A DNA stretch of 8,097 bases from an uncultured Clostridia bacterium (GTDB taxonomy: Bacteria > Bacillota_A > Clostridia > Christensenellales > UBA3700), in assembly GCA_946545105.1 (NCBI GenBank), contig CAMNMY010000031.1, forward strand, positions 1-8,097. Direction: 5' to 3'. Every line of letters starts with the position of its first letter. Within the stretch, counting starts at the first letter, position 1. Positions 1 to 7,228 of this stretch are shown one piece after another. A program made the translations under genes and the position numbers. A model generated the notes under the pieces. The model saw only the letters and a program-made list of their open reading frames with translations. It did not search any database and was not told where the DNA came from.

Positions 1-1
1 T

Positions 2-1966
2 ACTTTCATCAAGAATTCAAAAGATGATGATGACTATGATCCAAAGCTTGGTACTTATTATGCAAAAGTTAATGTGTCTGGTGCATATCAATATGCAGCT
101 CAAACAGTTTCTCTAAAGAAGAACGCAACATATATGATTACTGCAGATGTTAAAGTTACATCAGTATCATCAACAGACGACATCGGCTTTAGATTTGGTT
201 TTGAAACAGAAGCTGAAGAATTTAAAGGCTTCAATATGACAAAATCAACAGATAACGAATGGACAAAGATTACATATTACTTTACATCAGGCGAAAAGGG
301 TGATGCTAAATTGACAATTGGTGCTGGTTCTCCATCAAAGAATGCATCAGCAGTTGCTTATGTTGACAACATCGTTTTCACAAGAGTAAATGAAATCCCT
401 GCTTCATATTTAGAAGAGAATGAAATTGAAGTATTAAAATTCAAGAAATCAAATTCTCTATCTGATGCGGGTTCAATTTGCTTCGTTGTATTTATGTCTC
501 TTGCATCTTTAGCAATTGCAGCTACAGTTTATTTCTTAATTGCAAAATCAGTTACTCCAAAAGAAAAATACGTAGCAACAAAAGAACATTCAAATCTATA
601 CAACAAAATTAATGAAAAGATTAATCTAGAAAAAGTAAAGAGCGTTTTAACTTCAGATTTCGCCATCTTCATGTATATCTTAGTTGGCTCACTTTTAGTA
701 AGATTTATTGTAAGTGTTTGCTCATTTGGTATGACAAGCAATATAAAGGCTTTAGAGACGGTTGCTTTAAATGGTAAATCAACAGGCCTTTTATCTTTCT
801 ATTCAAAGCAATCAACAACAACGACTCCAGTAGGTGGTGTAGTTGTTTATACATTCTTAGCTAACATTGCAACTTGGTTAAAGATTAAGAGTGCATCTTT
901 AGGCTATGCAATCTTAATGCGTTTACCACAAATCATTGCAGATATCGTAGTTACATATTTAATCTACACATTTGTAGCAACAAACAAGGATACTAAAAAC
1001 GCAGCAATATATTCTGCATTCTATGCATTTGTTCCTGTATTCTTCTTCTTAGGAAGTTTCTATGGAGCAATGGAAAGTATTGCAATTGCATTTATCGTTG
1101 CAACAGCTCTATTAATGTTGAAGAAAGATTATATCTTCACGCCAGTAGTGTATATGTGTGCGCTACTATTTAGTAATTACGCGCTTGTAGTATTCCCAGT
1201 TGTTTTAGCATATCAAATTATCGGTATGATTAAAGATGAAGAATCTCGTTGGATGAATTTAACATCAGTTATTGTTACATTTGTTCTATTCTATGCATTT
1301 GGATTTATTATGACATTTGATAGCGTAAAGAATGGTAAGGTATTCGTATACTTCCAAAGAATGTATCAATTCTTCAAAGATTCTGCATATCTATCAACTG
1401 ATTCATTCAACCTATATGCAGTATTCGGCGCAGCTAATACGAAGACAAGATCAACATTAATTGAAGTATTCAATTGGTTGTTTGTAATTGGTATGTCAGC
1501 TTGGCCAATTTATGTATACATAAAGAATCAAAACAGACTAGATTTAATTTTGAACATGGGATTAATGTTTATTGCTTATGCATTAATCGGTGCTTGCTCA
1601 ACAGTAGTAATCTTACCAATCGGTTTAGTATTATTGTTGGTTTACATCGCATTTGTTCCAGATGCAAGATTATTCTTCTGCTACAGCATATTGGCAACAC
1701 TTTCATTTATGAACGTTGCTCAATTAGCATCACAAAGTGGTTATATCTCAAACGTAACAGGTGCAACATATACAGCATTCTTACACAATAGTGCATTCTT
1801 AATCATCTTCAGTATCGTTGCTGTAATTGCATTGTTCTATTTGATTTATGTTTCAATTGATGTTTCATATTTCAATCAATCAAATGAGATTGCACCATTG
1901 AATAAGAGTTTTATCAAACAAATAAAGAGTATTTTTGTAAAAAATAAGGACACAAAGAAGTCATAA
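2..1966 (+). CDS. Large membrane protein with CBM-like extracytoplasmic domain and Gpi18/GT-C-like transmembrane core (5' partial)
   Basis: The frame is open from the window edge, so the true start lies upstream; 654 residues are visible. The GTG at 74 falls inside the folded domain and is not a credible start. Residues about 15-130 look like a beta-sandwich of the carbohydrate-binding CBM4/9 type: alternating strands, 'QTVSLKKNATY' near the start and 'YVDNIVF' as the closing strand. A first hydrophobic segment at about 157-182 is followed by a charged linker and about ten more segments up to the Lys-rich C-terminus. The stretch 'MRLPQIIADIVVTYLIY' and the later 'GSFYGAMES' (351-359) resemble the Gpi18-like mannosyltransferase (GT-C) pattern of RLP..AD..., then WGQ.DS. 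By family inference it would transfer a sugar from a lipid-linked donor outside the membrane. However, the usual acidic DYPP-type motif is not visible, so activity is uncertain. Its stop overlaps the topA start by 1 nt. It occupies the place where dprA sits in Bacillus. Confidence 0.55.
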   Translation, partial: TFIKNSKDDDDYDPKLGTYYAKVNVSGAYQYAAQTVSLKKNATYMITADVKVTSVSSTDDIGFRFGFETEAEEFKGFNMTKSTDNEWTKITYYFTSGEKGDAKLTIGAGSPSKNASAVAYVDNIVFTRVNEIPASYLEENEIEVLKFKKSNSLSDAGSICFVVFMSLASLAIAATVYFLIAKSVTPKEKYVATKEHSNLYNKINEKINLEKVKSVLTSDFAIFMYILVGSLLVRFIVSVCSFGMTSNIKALETVALNGKSTGLLSFYSKQSTTTTPVGGVVVYTFLANIATWLKIKSASLGYAILMRLPQIIADIVVTYLIYTFVATNKDTKNAAIYSAFYAFVPVFFFLGSFYGAMESIAIAFIVATALLMLKKDYIFTPVVYMCALLFSNYALVVFPVVLAYQIIGMIKDEESRWMNLTSVIVTFVLFYAFGFIMTFDSVKNGKVFVYFQRMYQFFKDSAYLSTDSFNLYAVFGAANTKTRSTLIEVFNWLFVIGMSAWPIYVYIKNQNRLDLILNMGLMFIAYALIGACSTVVILPIGLVLLLVYIAFVPDARLFFCYSILATLSFMNVAQLASQSGYISNVTGATYTAFLHNSAFLIIFSIVAVIALFYLIYVSIDVSYFNQSNEIAPLNKSFIKQIKSIFVKNKDTKKS

Positions 1967-1968
1967 TG
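1964..1968 (+). other. TAATG stop-start overlap coupling the membrane gene to topA
   Basis: The stop codon TAA (1964-1966) shares its last A with the ATG of topA (1966-1968). The nearest AAGGA (1946-1950) lies 15 nt upstream of the ATG, too far for a good ribosome binding site, and AAAGAAG (1954-1960) is only a weak match. This arrangement is typical of translational reinitiation, so topA synthesis is probably coupled to translation of the upstream gene. That regulatory reading is inference. Confidence 0.6.
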
Positions 1969-4059
1969 GAATTAATAATTGTAGAATCACCACATAAAGC
2001 AGTTACCATCTCTAAGTATTTAGGTAGAGGTTATAAGGTTATTGCATCAAAAGGACACGTAAGAGATTTGCCAACAAATCGTATGGCTGTTGATGTAAAT
2101 AACAACTTCACACCAGAATACGTTATCAATCCAGATAAGGAAAGTGTTATTGAGATGATTAACAAAGAAGTCGCAAAGGCAGATAAAGTTTATCTAGCAG
2201 GGGACCCTGATAGAGAAGGAGAAGCTATATCTTGGCACATTGCGGAAGTATGTGGAATAAAAGGCGACAATATCCGTATTGAGTTCAACGAGATTTCAAA
2301 GAGAGCTGTATTAAAAGCTATTCAATCTCCAAGAGCAATTAATATGGACTTAGTTGACGCTCAACAAGCAAGACGTGTATTAGATAGATTGGTTGGTTAC
2401 GAATTGTCACCAATCATTTCTAAATTAATACAACCAGGTCTATCTGCAGGTCGTGTGCAATCAGTTGCACTAAAGATGATAGTAGATAGAGAAAAGGAAA
2501 TAAGAAACTTTAAGCCAGAAGAGTATTGGCCTATTATTGCTCAAATTTCAAAGCAAGAAAAAGCAAAAGCTCAAAAGTGTGAATTAGTATCACTTGATGG
2601 CAAGAAGTTAAAAGTAACAACAAAAGAAATGGCAGAAAAGGTAATCAATGAGTCAAAGGCTGGAGATTGGTCAGTTAAAGATGTAAAGAGATCAATTTCT
2701 TATTCAAAAGCCCCAGCTCCATTTACTACATCAACAATGCAACAAGAAGCTATTTCTAAATTGAATTTCTCAGCAGCACAAGTTACAAAATGTGCACAAT
2801 CTCTATACGAGGGTGCAGAGATTAAAGGAATGGGCCAAACAGCTTTAGTTACATACATAAGAACAGACTCTGTAAGAGTATCTTATGAAGCGCAACAAGA
2901 AGCACTTGCATTTATTGGCAAGAATTTTGGTGCTGATTATGTTCCTCAAAAACCAAACTATTTTGCAACAAAAAGTGATGCTCAAGATGCGCACGAAGCA
3001 ATTCGTCCAATTAATGTTGAGCTAACACCAGAATCTATAAAAGATAAGATGGCTAGAGATGAATGGAGATTATATAACTTAATCTACAATAGATTCTTAG
3101 CATCTCAAATGGCAGCAGCTACATATGATACTTTAGAGGTTTCAATTTCTTCAGATTATATGGGCAAAGACTATGGCTATAAATTAAAGGGCAAGACTTG
3201 TTCATTTAAGGGTTATACTGCTGCATATTCTACAGAAGAAAAAGATAATACAAAAGAACTTCCAAACTTTGAAAAAGGTGAAAAATTAATTTGCCAAGAT
3301 GTAACTGGTGAGCAAAAGTTTACAAAGCCATCACCAAGATACACAGATGGTACAGTTATTAAGGCAATGGAAGATAACGGTATTGGTCGTCCATCAACAT
3401 ATGAAAAGACAGTATCAGTTTTGGTTCTAAGAAAATATGTTGAAAAAATAAAGAATGCAGAAACAAAGAAGATGGAACTTGTTCCAACTGAACTTGGAGA
3501 AAAGGTAGTAGAAAAATTAGTCGAAGGTTTCCCAAAGATTATGGATACAAAATTTACTGCCGATATGGAAGCAAAGCTTGATGATGTAGCTGAAGGAAAA
3601 GAAAAGTGGCATCAATTACTTCAAGATTTCTATCCAGATTTCCATAGACAAGTAATAAGCGTAAAGATTGGCGGAAAGAAAGACCCTGCACAAGAAAGCG
3701 ATGTTATTTGCGATAAGTGTGGCGCAAGAATGATTATAAAGCAAGGTAAATTTGGTAAGTTCTTGGCTTGTCCAAACTTCCCAAGATGCCAAAACACAAA
3801 GCCATTTGAAGAACCAGTTGCAAAATGTCCACAATGTGGAAGACCGGTTTATCAAAGAACAGCTAAATCAGGAAAGCCATATTATACATGTTCAGGATAT
3901 CCAATTTGTAAATTTATGTCTTGGGATTTACCAGCTCCAGTATTATGTCCAAAGTGCAATAGCGTAATGAAGATGACAAAGGATAGAGAAGGCCATACTA
4001 AATACATTTGCACAAATAGAGCATGTAAAACACAAGTGGTACCAAATAATGAGAATTAA
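1966..4059 (+). CDS. topA: DNA topoisomerase I (type IA)
   Basis: This 697-residue enzyme relaxes negatively supercoiled DNA through a transient 5'-phosphotyrosine single-strand break. The Toprim domain opens with 'IIVESPHKAVTI', with the catalytic Glu at residue 7. The acidic triad D80-x-D82-x-E84 lies in 'GDPDREGEA' and binds Mg2+. 'SAGRVQSVAL' follows at about 160-170. The active-site tyrosine is Y297 in 'TYIRTDSVRVS'. 'GIGRPSTY' is the conserved motif in the later core. The C-terminus carries three C4 zinc ribbons: C582/C585/C602/C608, C621/C624/C642/C648 and C661/C664/C682/C687. Length and ribbon number are normal for Firmicutes TopA. The ATG is fixed by the immediate start of the Toprim strand. 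The gene overlaps its neighbours by 1 nt upstream and 11 nt downstream, and topA-trmFO adjacency is the standard Firmicutes order. All catalytic residues are present, so the protein should be active. Confidence 0.98.
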   Translation: MELIIVESPHKAVTISKYLGRGYKVIASKGHVRDLPTNRMAVDVNNNFTPEYVINPDKESVIEMINKEVAKADKVYLAGDPDREGEAISWHIAEVCGIKGDNIRIEFNEISKRAVLKAIQSPRAINMDLVDAQQARRVLDRLVGYELSPIISKLIQPGLSAGRVQSVALKMIVDREKEIRNFKPEEYWPIIAQISKQEKAKAQKCELVSLDGKKLKVTTKEMAEKVINESKAGDWSVKDVKRSISYSKAPAPFTTSTMQQEAISKLNFSAAQVTKCAQSLYEGAEIKGMGQTALVTYIRTDSVRVSYEAQQEALAFIGKNFGADYVPQKPNYFATKSDAQDAHEAIRPINVELTPESIKDKMARDEWRLYNLIYNRFLASQMAAATYDTLEVSISSDYMGKDYGYKLKGKTCSFKGYTAAYSTEEKDNTKELPNFEKGEKLICQDVTGEQKFTKPSPRYTDGTVIKAMEDNGIGRPSTYEKTVSVLVLRKYVEKIKNAETKKMELVPTELGEKVVEKLVEGFPKIMDTKFTADMEAKLDDVAEGKEKWHQLLQDFYPDFHRQVISVKIGGKKDPAQESDVICDKCGARMIIKQGKFGKFLACPNFPRCQNTKPFEEPVAKCPQCGRPVYQRTAKSGKPYYTCSGYPICKFMSWDLPAPVLCPKCNSVMKMTKDREGHTKYICTNRACKTQVVPNNEN

Positions 4060-5368
4060 TGTAATAGGTGGTGGGCTTGCTGGATCAGAAGCGGCGTACC
4101 AACTAGCAAAGAGAGGATATGAAGTTTATCTTTATGAGATGAGAGATGGTACAAAATCTACTCCAGCTCATAAGACAACAAATCTTGCAGAACTTATTTG
4201 TTCTAACTCTCTAAAGAGTGTTCAAAAAGACACAGGACATGGACTTTTAAAACTTGAAATGCAAAAGATTGGCTCTCTACTTTTAGAGTGTGCTTTCAAA
4301 AGTGCAGTGCCAGCAGGTGGAGCATTAGCGGTAGATAGAGATGTTTTCTCAAAGCTAATTGAAGACGAACTTCAAAAGTTCGAGAACCTTCATATTATTA
4401 GAGAAGAAGTTACATCTTTAGATATGGAGACTCCAACTATAATTGCATCAGGACCTTTAACTTCTGAAAAGTTTTCTAAATGTATTGAAAACTTAATTGG
4501 CGAAGGTGGATTGAATTTCTATGATGCAATAGCACCAATTGTTGATTTTAAATCAATAGATTTTTCTAAAGCATTTTTTGCAGCACGCTATGGAAAAGGC
4601 GGAGACGATTATATCAATTGCCCAATGAACAAAGAAGAGTATTTGAAGTTCTATAACGAACTTATAAATGCAGAAAGAGCATCTCTTCATGATTTCGATT
4701 TGAAGGTATTTGAACATTGTATGCCTATTGAAGTTATGGCACAAAGAGGTGAAGATACAATGCGTTTTGGACCACTTCGTCCAAAGGGAATTAGAAGACC
4801 GGGATCGGATGAAAGATTCTATGCTGTTGTGCAATTGAGAAAAGAAAATGAAGAAGGCAGTGCATACAACATTGTTGGATTCCAAACAAATCTAAAGTTT
4901 GGAGAACAAAAAAGAGTGTTCTCGCTAATCCCTGGACTTGAGAATGTAGAAATCCTAAGATATGGTGTTATGCATAGAAATACATATCTAAACGCACCAA
5001 AGGTGTTGAATGAATACTTTGCCTTAAGAAACAAACCTACGGTTTACTTTGCGGGACAAATGACGGGTGTTGAAGGATATGTGGAATCAATAATGAGCGG
5101 AATGATAGCCGCAATAAATTTGGATAGAGAAATACAAGGTAAGCAATTATTGCTTTTCCCAAAAGAGACAATAATGGGAGCTTTACAAAGACACCTTGTA
5201 GAAAATACTGATGACTATCAACCAATGAATGCGAACTTTGGAATACTTCCAGAGATTCAAGAAAAGATAAGAGATAAAAAAGAAAGAAAAATGAGATATG
5301 CAGATAGAGCACTTGAAGCTTTAGATGAATATTTAAAAGATAAAGAGGATATATGGAAAACGAATTAA
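4049..5368 (+). CDS. trmFO: Methylenetetrahydrofolate--tRNA-(uracil-5-)-methyltransferase TrmFO
   Basis: This 439-residue flavoprotein makes 5-methyluridine at position 54 of the tRNA T-loop, using methylene-tetrahydrofolate as carbon donor and FAD as reductant. The N-terminus begins directly with the FAD-binding Rossmann strand and glycine motif '[10 protein letters not shown]' (residues 7-16). The acidic residue ending the second strand is E30. '[12 protein letters not shown]' contains C51 and '[13 protein letters not shown]' contains C224. These match the two cysteines, C53 and C226, described as functional in Bacillus subtilis TrmFO. 'RFGPLRPKG', '[12 protein letters not shown]' and the C-terminal 'NANFGILP' are further family signatures. 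Length is typical. The start overlaps the last 11 nt of topA. Only an imperfect AAGTGGT (4034-4040) could serve as ribosome binding site, so coupling to topA is likely. The gene was formerly called gid; it is distinct from the GidA/MnmG paralog, which is much longer. Confidence 0.97.
   Translation: MRINVIGGGLAGSEAAYQLAKRGYEVYLYEMRDGTKSTPAHKTTNLAELICSNSLKSVQKDTGHGLLKLEMQKIGSLLLECAFKSAVPAGGALAVDRDVFSKLIEDELQKFENLHIIREEVTSLDMETPTIIASGPLTSEKFSKCIENLIGEGGLNFYDAIAPIVDFKSIDFSKAFFAARYGKGGDDYINCPMNKEEYLKFYNELINAERASLHDFDLKVFEHCMPIEVMAQRGEDTMRFGPLRPKGIRRPGSDERFYAVVQLRKENEEGSAYNIVGFQTNLKFGEQKRVFSLIPGLENVEILRYGVMHRNTYLNAPKVLNEYFALRNKPTVYFAGQMTGVEGYVESIMSGMIAAINLDREIQGKQLLLFPKETIMGALQRHLVENTDDYQPMNANFGILPEIQEKIRDKKERKMRYADRALEALDEYLKDKEDIWKTN
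5344..5348 (+). promoter_or_regulatory. Ribosome binding site of hslV inside the trmFO 3' end
   Basis: AGAGG sits four bases before the ATG at 5353, within the last codons of trmFO. It supports that ATG as the hslV start, which produces a 16-nt overlap with trmFO. The spacing is on the short side, but no other start codon lies between it and the catalytic Thr codon at 5374. Confidence 0.6.
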
Positions 5369-5892
5369 GAGGAACTACAATCTGTGCTGTAAAGAAAGAT
5401 GGTAAAACAGCTATCGCCGGTGATGGCCAAATTACTCTTGGCCAAAGTGTTATTTTAAAGGGTACAGCAAAGAAAGTTAGAAGACTATATGGCGGCAATG
5501 TCGTTATGGGTTTTGCTGGCGCTGTTTCTGATGCAATGGCATTGAGCGAAAAGATTGAAAAGATGCTTCAAAAATATTCTGGAAATTTAACAAGAAGTGC
5601 AGTTGAATTAGCTGAGCTTTGGAGAGATGATAAATTGCCAAGAAAATTGGACGCTATGATGATCATTGCAGACAAGGAAACCTTGTTAATAGTTTCAGGT
5701 AGTGGAGAAGTTATTGAACCAGACGGTGGCGTTTGTGCAATCGGTTCTGGTGGTAACTATGCTTTGGCTGCTGCAAGAGCATTAACTCAAGAAACTTCAT
5801 TAGATGCAAAAGATATTGCATATAAGTCACTAAAGATTGCAAGTGAACTTTGTGTATTCACAAATGATCACATAATTGTTGAGGAGGTATAA
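5353..5892 (+). CDS. hslV: ATP-dependent protease proteolytic subunit HslV (ClpQ)
   Basis: This 179-residue threonine protease forms the peptidase core, a double hexamer in the family, that HslU caps and feeds in the cytoplasm. The mature enzyme should begin at T8 of 'RGTTICAV', giving a seven-residue propeptide. Counting from that Thr as residue 1, the known active-site partners fall in place: D17 (D24 here, in 'AGDGQ'), K33 (K40, in 'GTAKKVRR') and S125 (S132, in '[10 protein letters not shown]'). 'FAGAVSDA' and '[10 protein letters not shown]' are further HslV signatures. The nucleophile is Thr, unlike Bacillus subtilis ClpQ, which is known for an N-terminal Ser. Length is normal. The gene overlaps trmFO by 16 nt and its stop lies 1 nt before the hslU ATG, which fits co-production of the two partners. 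The recombinase gene codV/xerC, which lies between trmFO and clpQ in Bacillus, is absent. Confidence 0.97.
   Translation: MENELRGTTICAVKKDGKTAIAGDGQITLGQSVILKGTAKKVRRLYGGNVVMGFAGAVSDAMALSEKIEKMLQKYSGNLTRSAVELAELWRDDKLPRKLDAMMIIADKETLLIVSGSGEVIEPDGGVCAIGSGGNYALAAARALTQETSLDAKDIAYKSLKIASELCVFTNDHIIVEEV
5881..5887 (+). promoter_or_regulatory. Strong ribosome binding site of hslU, embedded in the last hslV codons
   Basis: GAGGAGG, near-perfect complementarity to the 16S rRNA 3' end, lies six bases before the ATG at 5894. It also encodes the Glu-Glu-Val end of HslV. It decides the hslU start: the in-frame TTG at 5876 lies upstream of this site and would translate the Shine-Dalgarno itself. Confidence 0.9.
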
Positions 5893-5893
5893 G

Positions 5894-7216
5894 ATGCTAG
5901 AATATACACCAAAACAAATAGTTCAAGAATTAGATAGATTTATTATCGGGCAAAACGAAGCAAAAAAGGCAGTTGCCGTTGCTTTGAGAAATAGATATAG
6001 AAGAGCAAAGCTTCCAAAGGAATTAAGAGAAGAAATTACTCCAAAGAATATCATTATGAAAGGACCTACAGGTGTAGGTAAAACTGAAATTGCAAGAAGA
6101 TTAGCAAAGCTTGTTAAAGCTCCATTTATAAAAGTTGAAGCAACAAAATATACTGAAGTTGGTTACGTTGGAAGAGATGTTGAATCAATGGTTAGAGATT
6201 TGGTTGAAGCAGCTTATAGATTAGTAAAAGAAGAACAAGCAAAGAGTGTTGAAGAAAGAGCTAAAGAAAAAGCTGAAAATCAATTAATTCCTGCAATCTT
6301 AGAAAAGAGAAAGGATACTTTCCCTGAAATGTCAGAAGGACAAATTAAGGCTTATTTGCAACAAGAACTAAGAGAAGGAAAGTTAGATGATTTGATTATC
6401 GACATCATGCTTCCAGATGTTCAAAAGCCACAAATGATTGGCCAAGGCGCATCTATTCAATTCAATATTGCAGATTTAACAAAACAAATGATGAATGGTG
6501 GTCGTGCTCCAATGAAAAAGAGAAGCATTACTGTTCAAAACGCTTATAAGCAATTGTTTGATGAAGCAGTTGATTCTATGATAGACAAAGATGATTTGGA
6601 TGCTATGGCTATTGAGCGTGCTGAAAATGATGGAATTATTTTCATCGATGAAATAGATAAAATCGCGCAACGCGGAAATACACAAGGTAACGACGTTTCA
6701 AGAGAAGGCGTTCAAAGAGATATCTTACCTATCGTTGAAGGTTGCACAATAAATACAAAACACGGAAATATTAAGACAGATTACATCTTATTTATTGCAG
6801 CTGGTGCATTCCACATTGCATCAATTTCTGATTTGATTCCAGAACTTCAAGGAAGATTCCCAGTTAAGGTTGAACTTCAATCTTTAACAAAGGCAGATTT
6901 CGTTGAAATTCTAACAAAACCAGACAATGCAATTTTAATGCAATACACAGAACTTCTAAAGGTGGATAATGTTAGATTAAAATTCACAAACGAAGCTATT
7001 GAAGAAATTGCCGAAGTTGCTTATGCACAAAATGAATCAGATGAAGATATCGGTGCAAGAAGATTACAAACTATCATGGAAAAACTTCTTGAAGATATTA
7101 GCTTTGAAATCACAGCTAAAGATGGCGGTGAAGATGTAACTATCGACAAAAAATATGTAGACGATAGATTGGGAGCCCAACTAAAGTCATTAAACTTGAA
7201 CAAATTTATTCTATAA
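5894..7216 (+). CDS. hslU: ATP-dependent protease ATPase subunit HslU (ClpY)
   Basis: This 440-residue AAA+ unfoldase recognises substrates, unfolds them with ATP and threads them into HslV. Walker A is G57-T64 ('GPTGVGKT'). The pore loop that grips substrate is 'GYVG' at 90-93. Residues roughly 110-240 form the charged, helical I-domain characteristic of HslU. Walker B is 'IIFIDEIDKIA' with D252-E253. 'QGRFPVKVEL' and the sensor-2 motif 'GARRL' (387-391) complete the ATPase. The C-terminus ends 'LNKFIL', matching the hydrophobic tail that inserts into HslV and activates it. The ATG at 5894 was chosen for its ideal Shine-Dalgarno; an in-frame extension to TTG 5876 adds six unconserved residues. 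Length is close to that of E. coli HslU (443). The gene is one base behind hslV. In Bacillus the next gene is codY; here it is hisS. Confidence 0.98.
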   Translation: MLEYTPKQIVQELDRFIIGQNEAKKAVAVALRNRYRRAKLPKELREEITPKNIIMKGPTGVGKTEIARRLAKLVKAPFIKVEATKYTEVGYVGRDVESMVRDLVEAAYRLVKEEQAKSVEERAKEKAENQLIPAILEKRKDTFPEMSEGQIKAYLQQELREGKLDDLIIDIMLPDVQKPQMIGQGASIQFNIADLTKQMMNGGRAPMKKRSITVQNAYKQLFDEAVDSMIDKDDLDAMAIERAENDGIIFIDEIDKIAQRGNTQGNDVSREGVQRDILPIVEGCTINTKHGNIKTDYILFIAAGAFHIASISDLIPELQGRFPVKVELQSLTKADFVEILTKPDNAILMQYTELLKVDNVRLKFTNEAIEEIAEVAYAQNESDEDIGARRLQTIMEKLLEDISFEITAKDGGEDVTIDKKYVDDRLGAQLKSLNLNKFIL

Positions 7217-7221
7217 AGAGG
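7215..7221 (+). promoter_or_regulatory. Ribosome binding site of hisS
   Basis: AAAGAGG begins within the hslU stop codon (7214-7216) and ends seven bases before the ATG at 7229, a normal spacing. The 12-nt gap between hslU and hisS leaves no room for a terminator or a separate promoter. Confidence 0.8.
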
Positions 7222-7228
7222 CATAAAA

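Noticed and set aside
24..33. Short GATGATGATGA repeat near the window start
   Set aside because: It simply encodes consecutive Asp codons in the first gene. It is too short to call a repeat element.
74..76. GTG as the start of the first gene
   Set aside because: The frame is open upstream to the window edge and the GTG falls within the beta-sandwich domain. It encodes an internal Val, and no ribosome binding site precedes it.
1474..1791. 105-codon plus-strand open frame in another phase
   Set aside because: It is an out-of-frame shadow inside the membrane protein gene. It is Cys/Asn-rich with no sensible protein features.
4553..4885. 110-codon minus-strand open frame
   Set aside because: It is entirely antisense to the conserved middle of trmFO, with no recognisable domain and no ribosome binding site.
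5037..5498. 153-codon open frame on the minus strand
   Set aside because: It lies opposite conserved trmFO and hslV codons and its translation is a low-complexity Leu/Phe/Ser-rich string, as expected from the antisense of Lys/Glu-rich codons.
5876..5893. TTG start giving HslU six extra residues
   Set aside because: The strong GAGGAGG at 5881-5887 is correctly spaced for the ATG at 5894 and would be inside the longer reading frame. The conserved HslU N-terminus begins just after that ATG.
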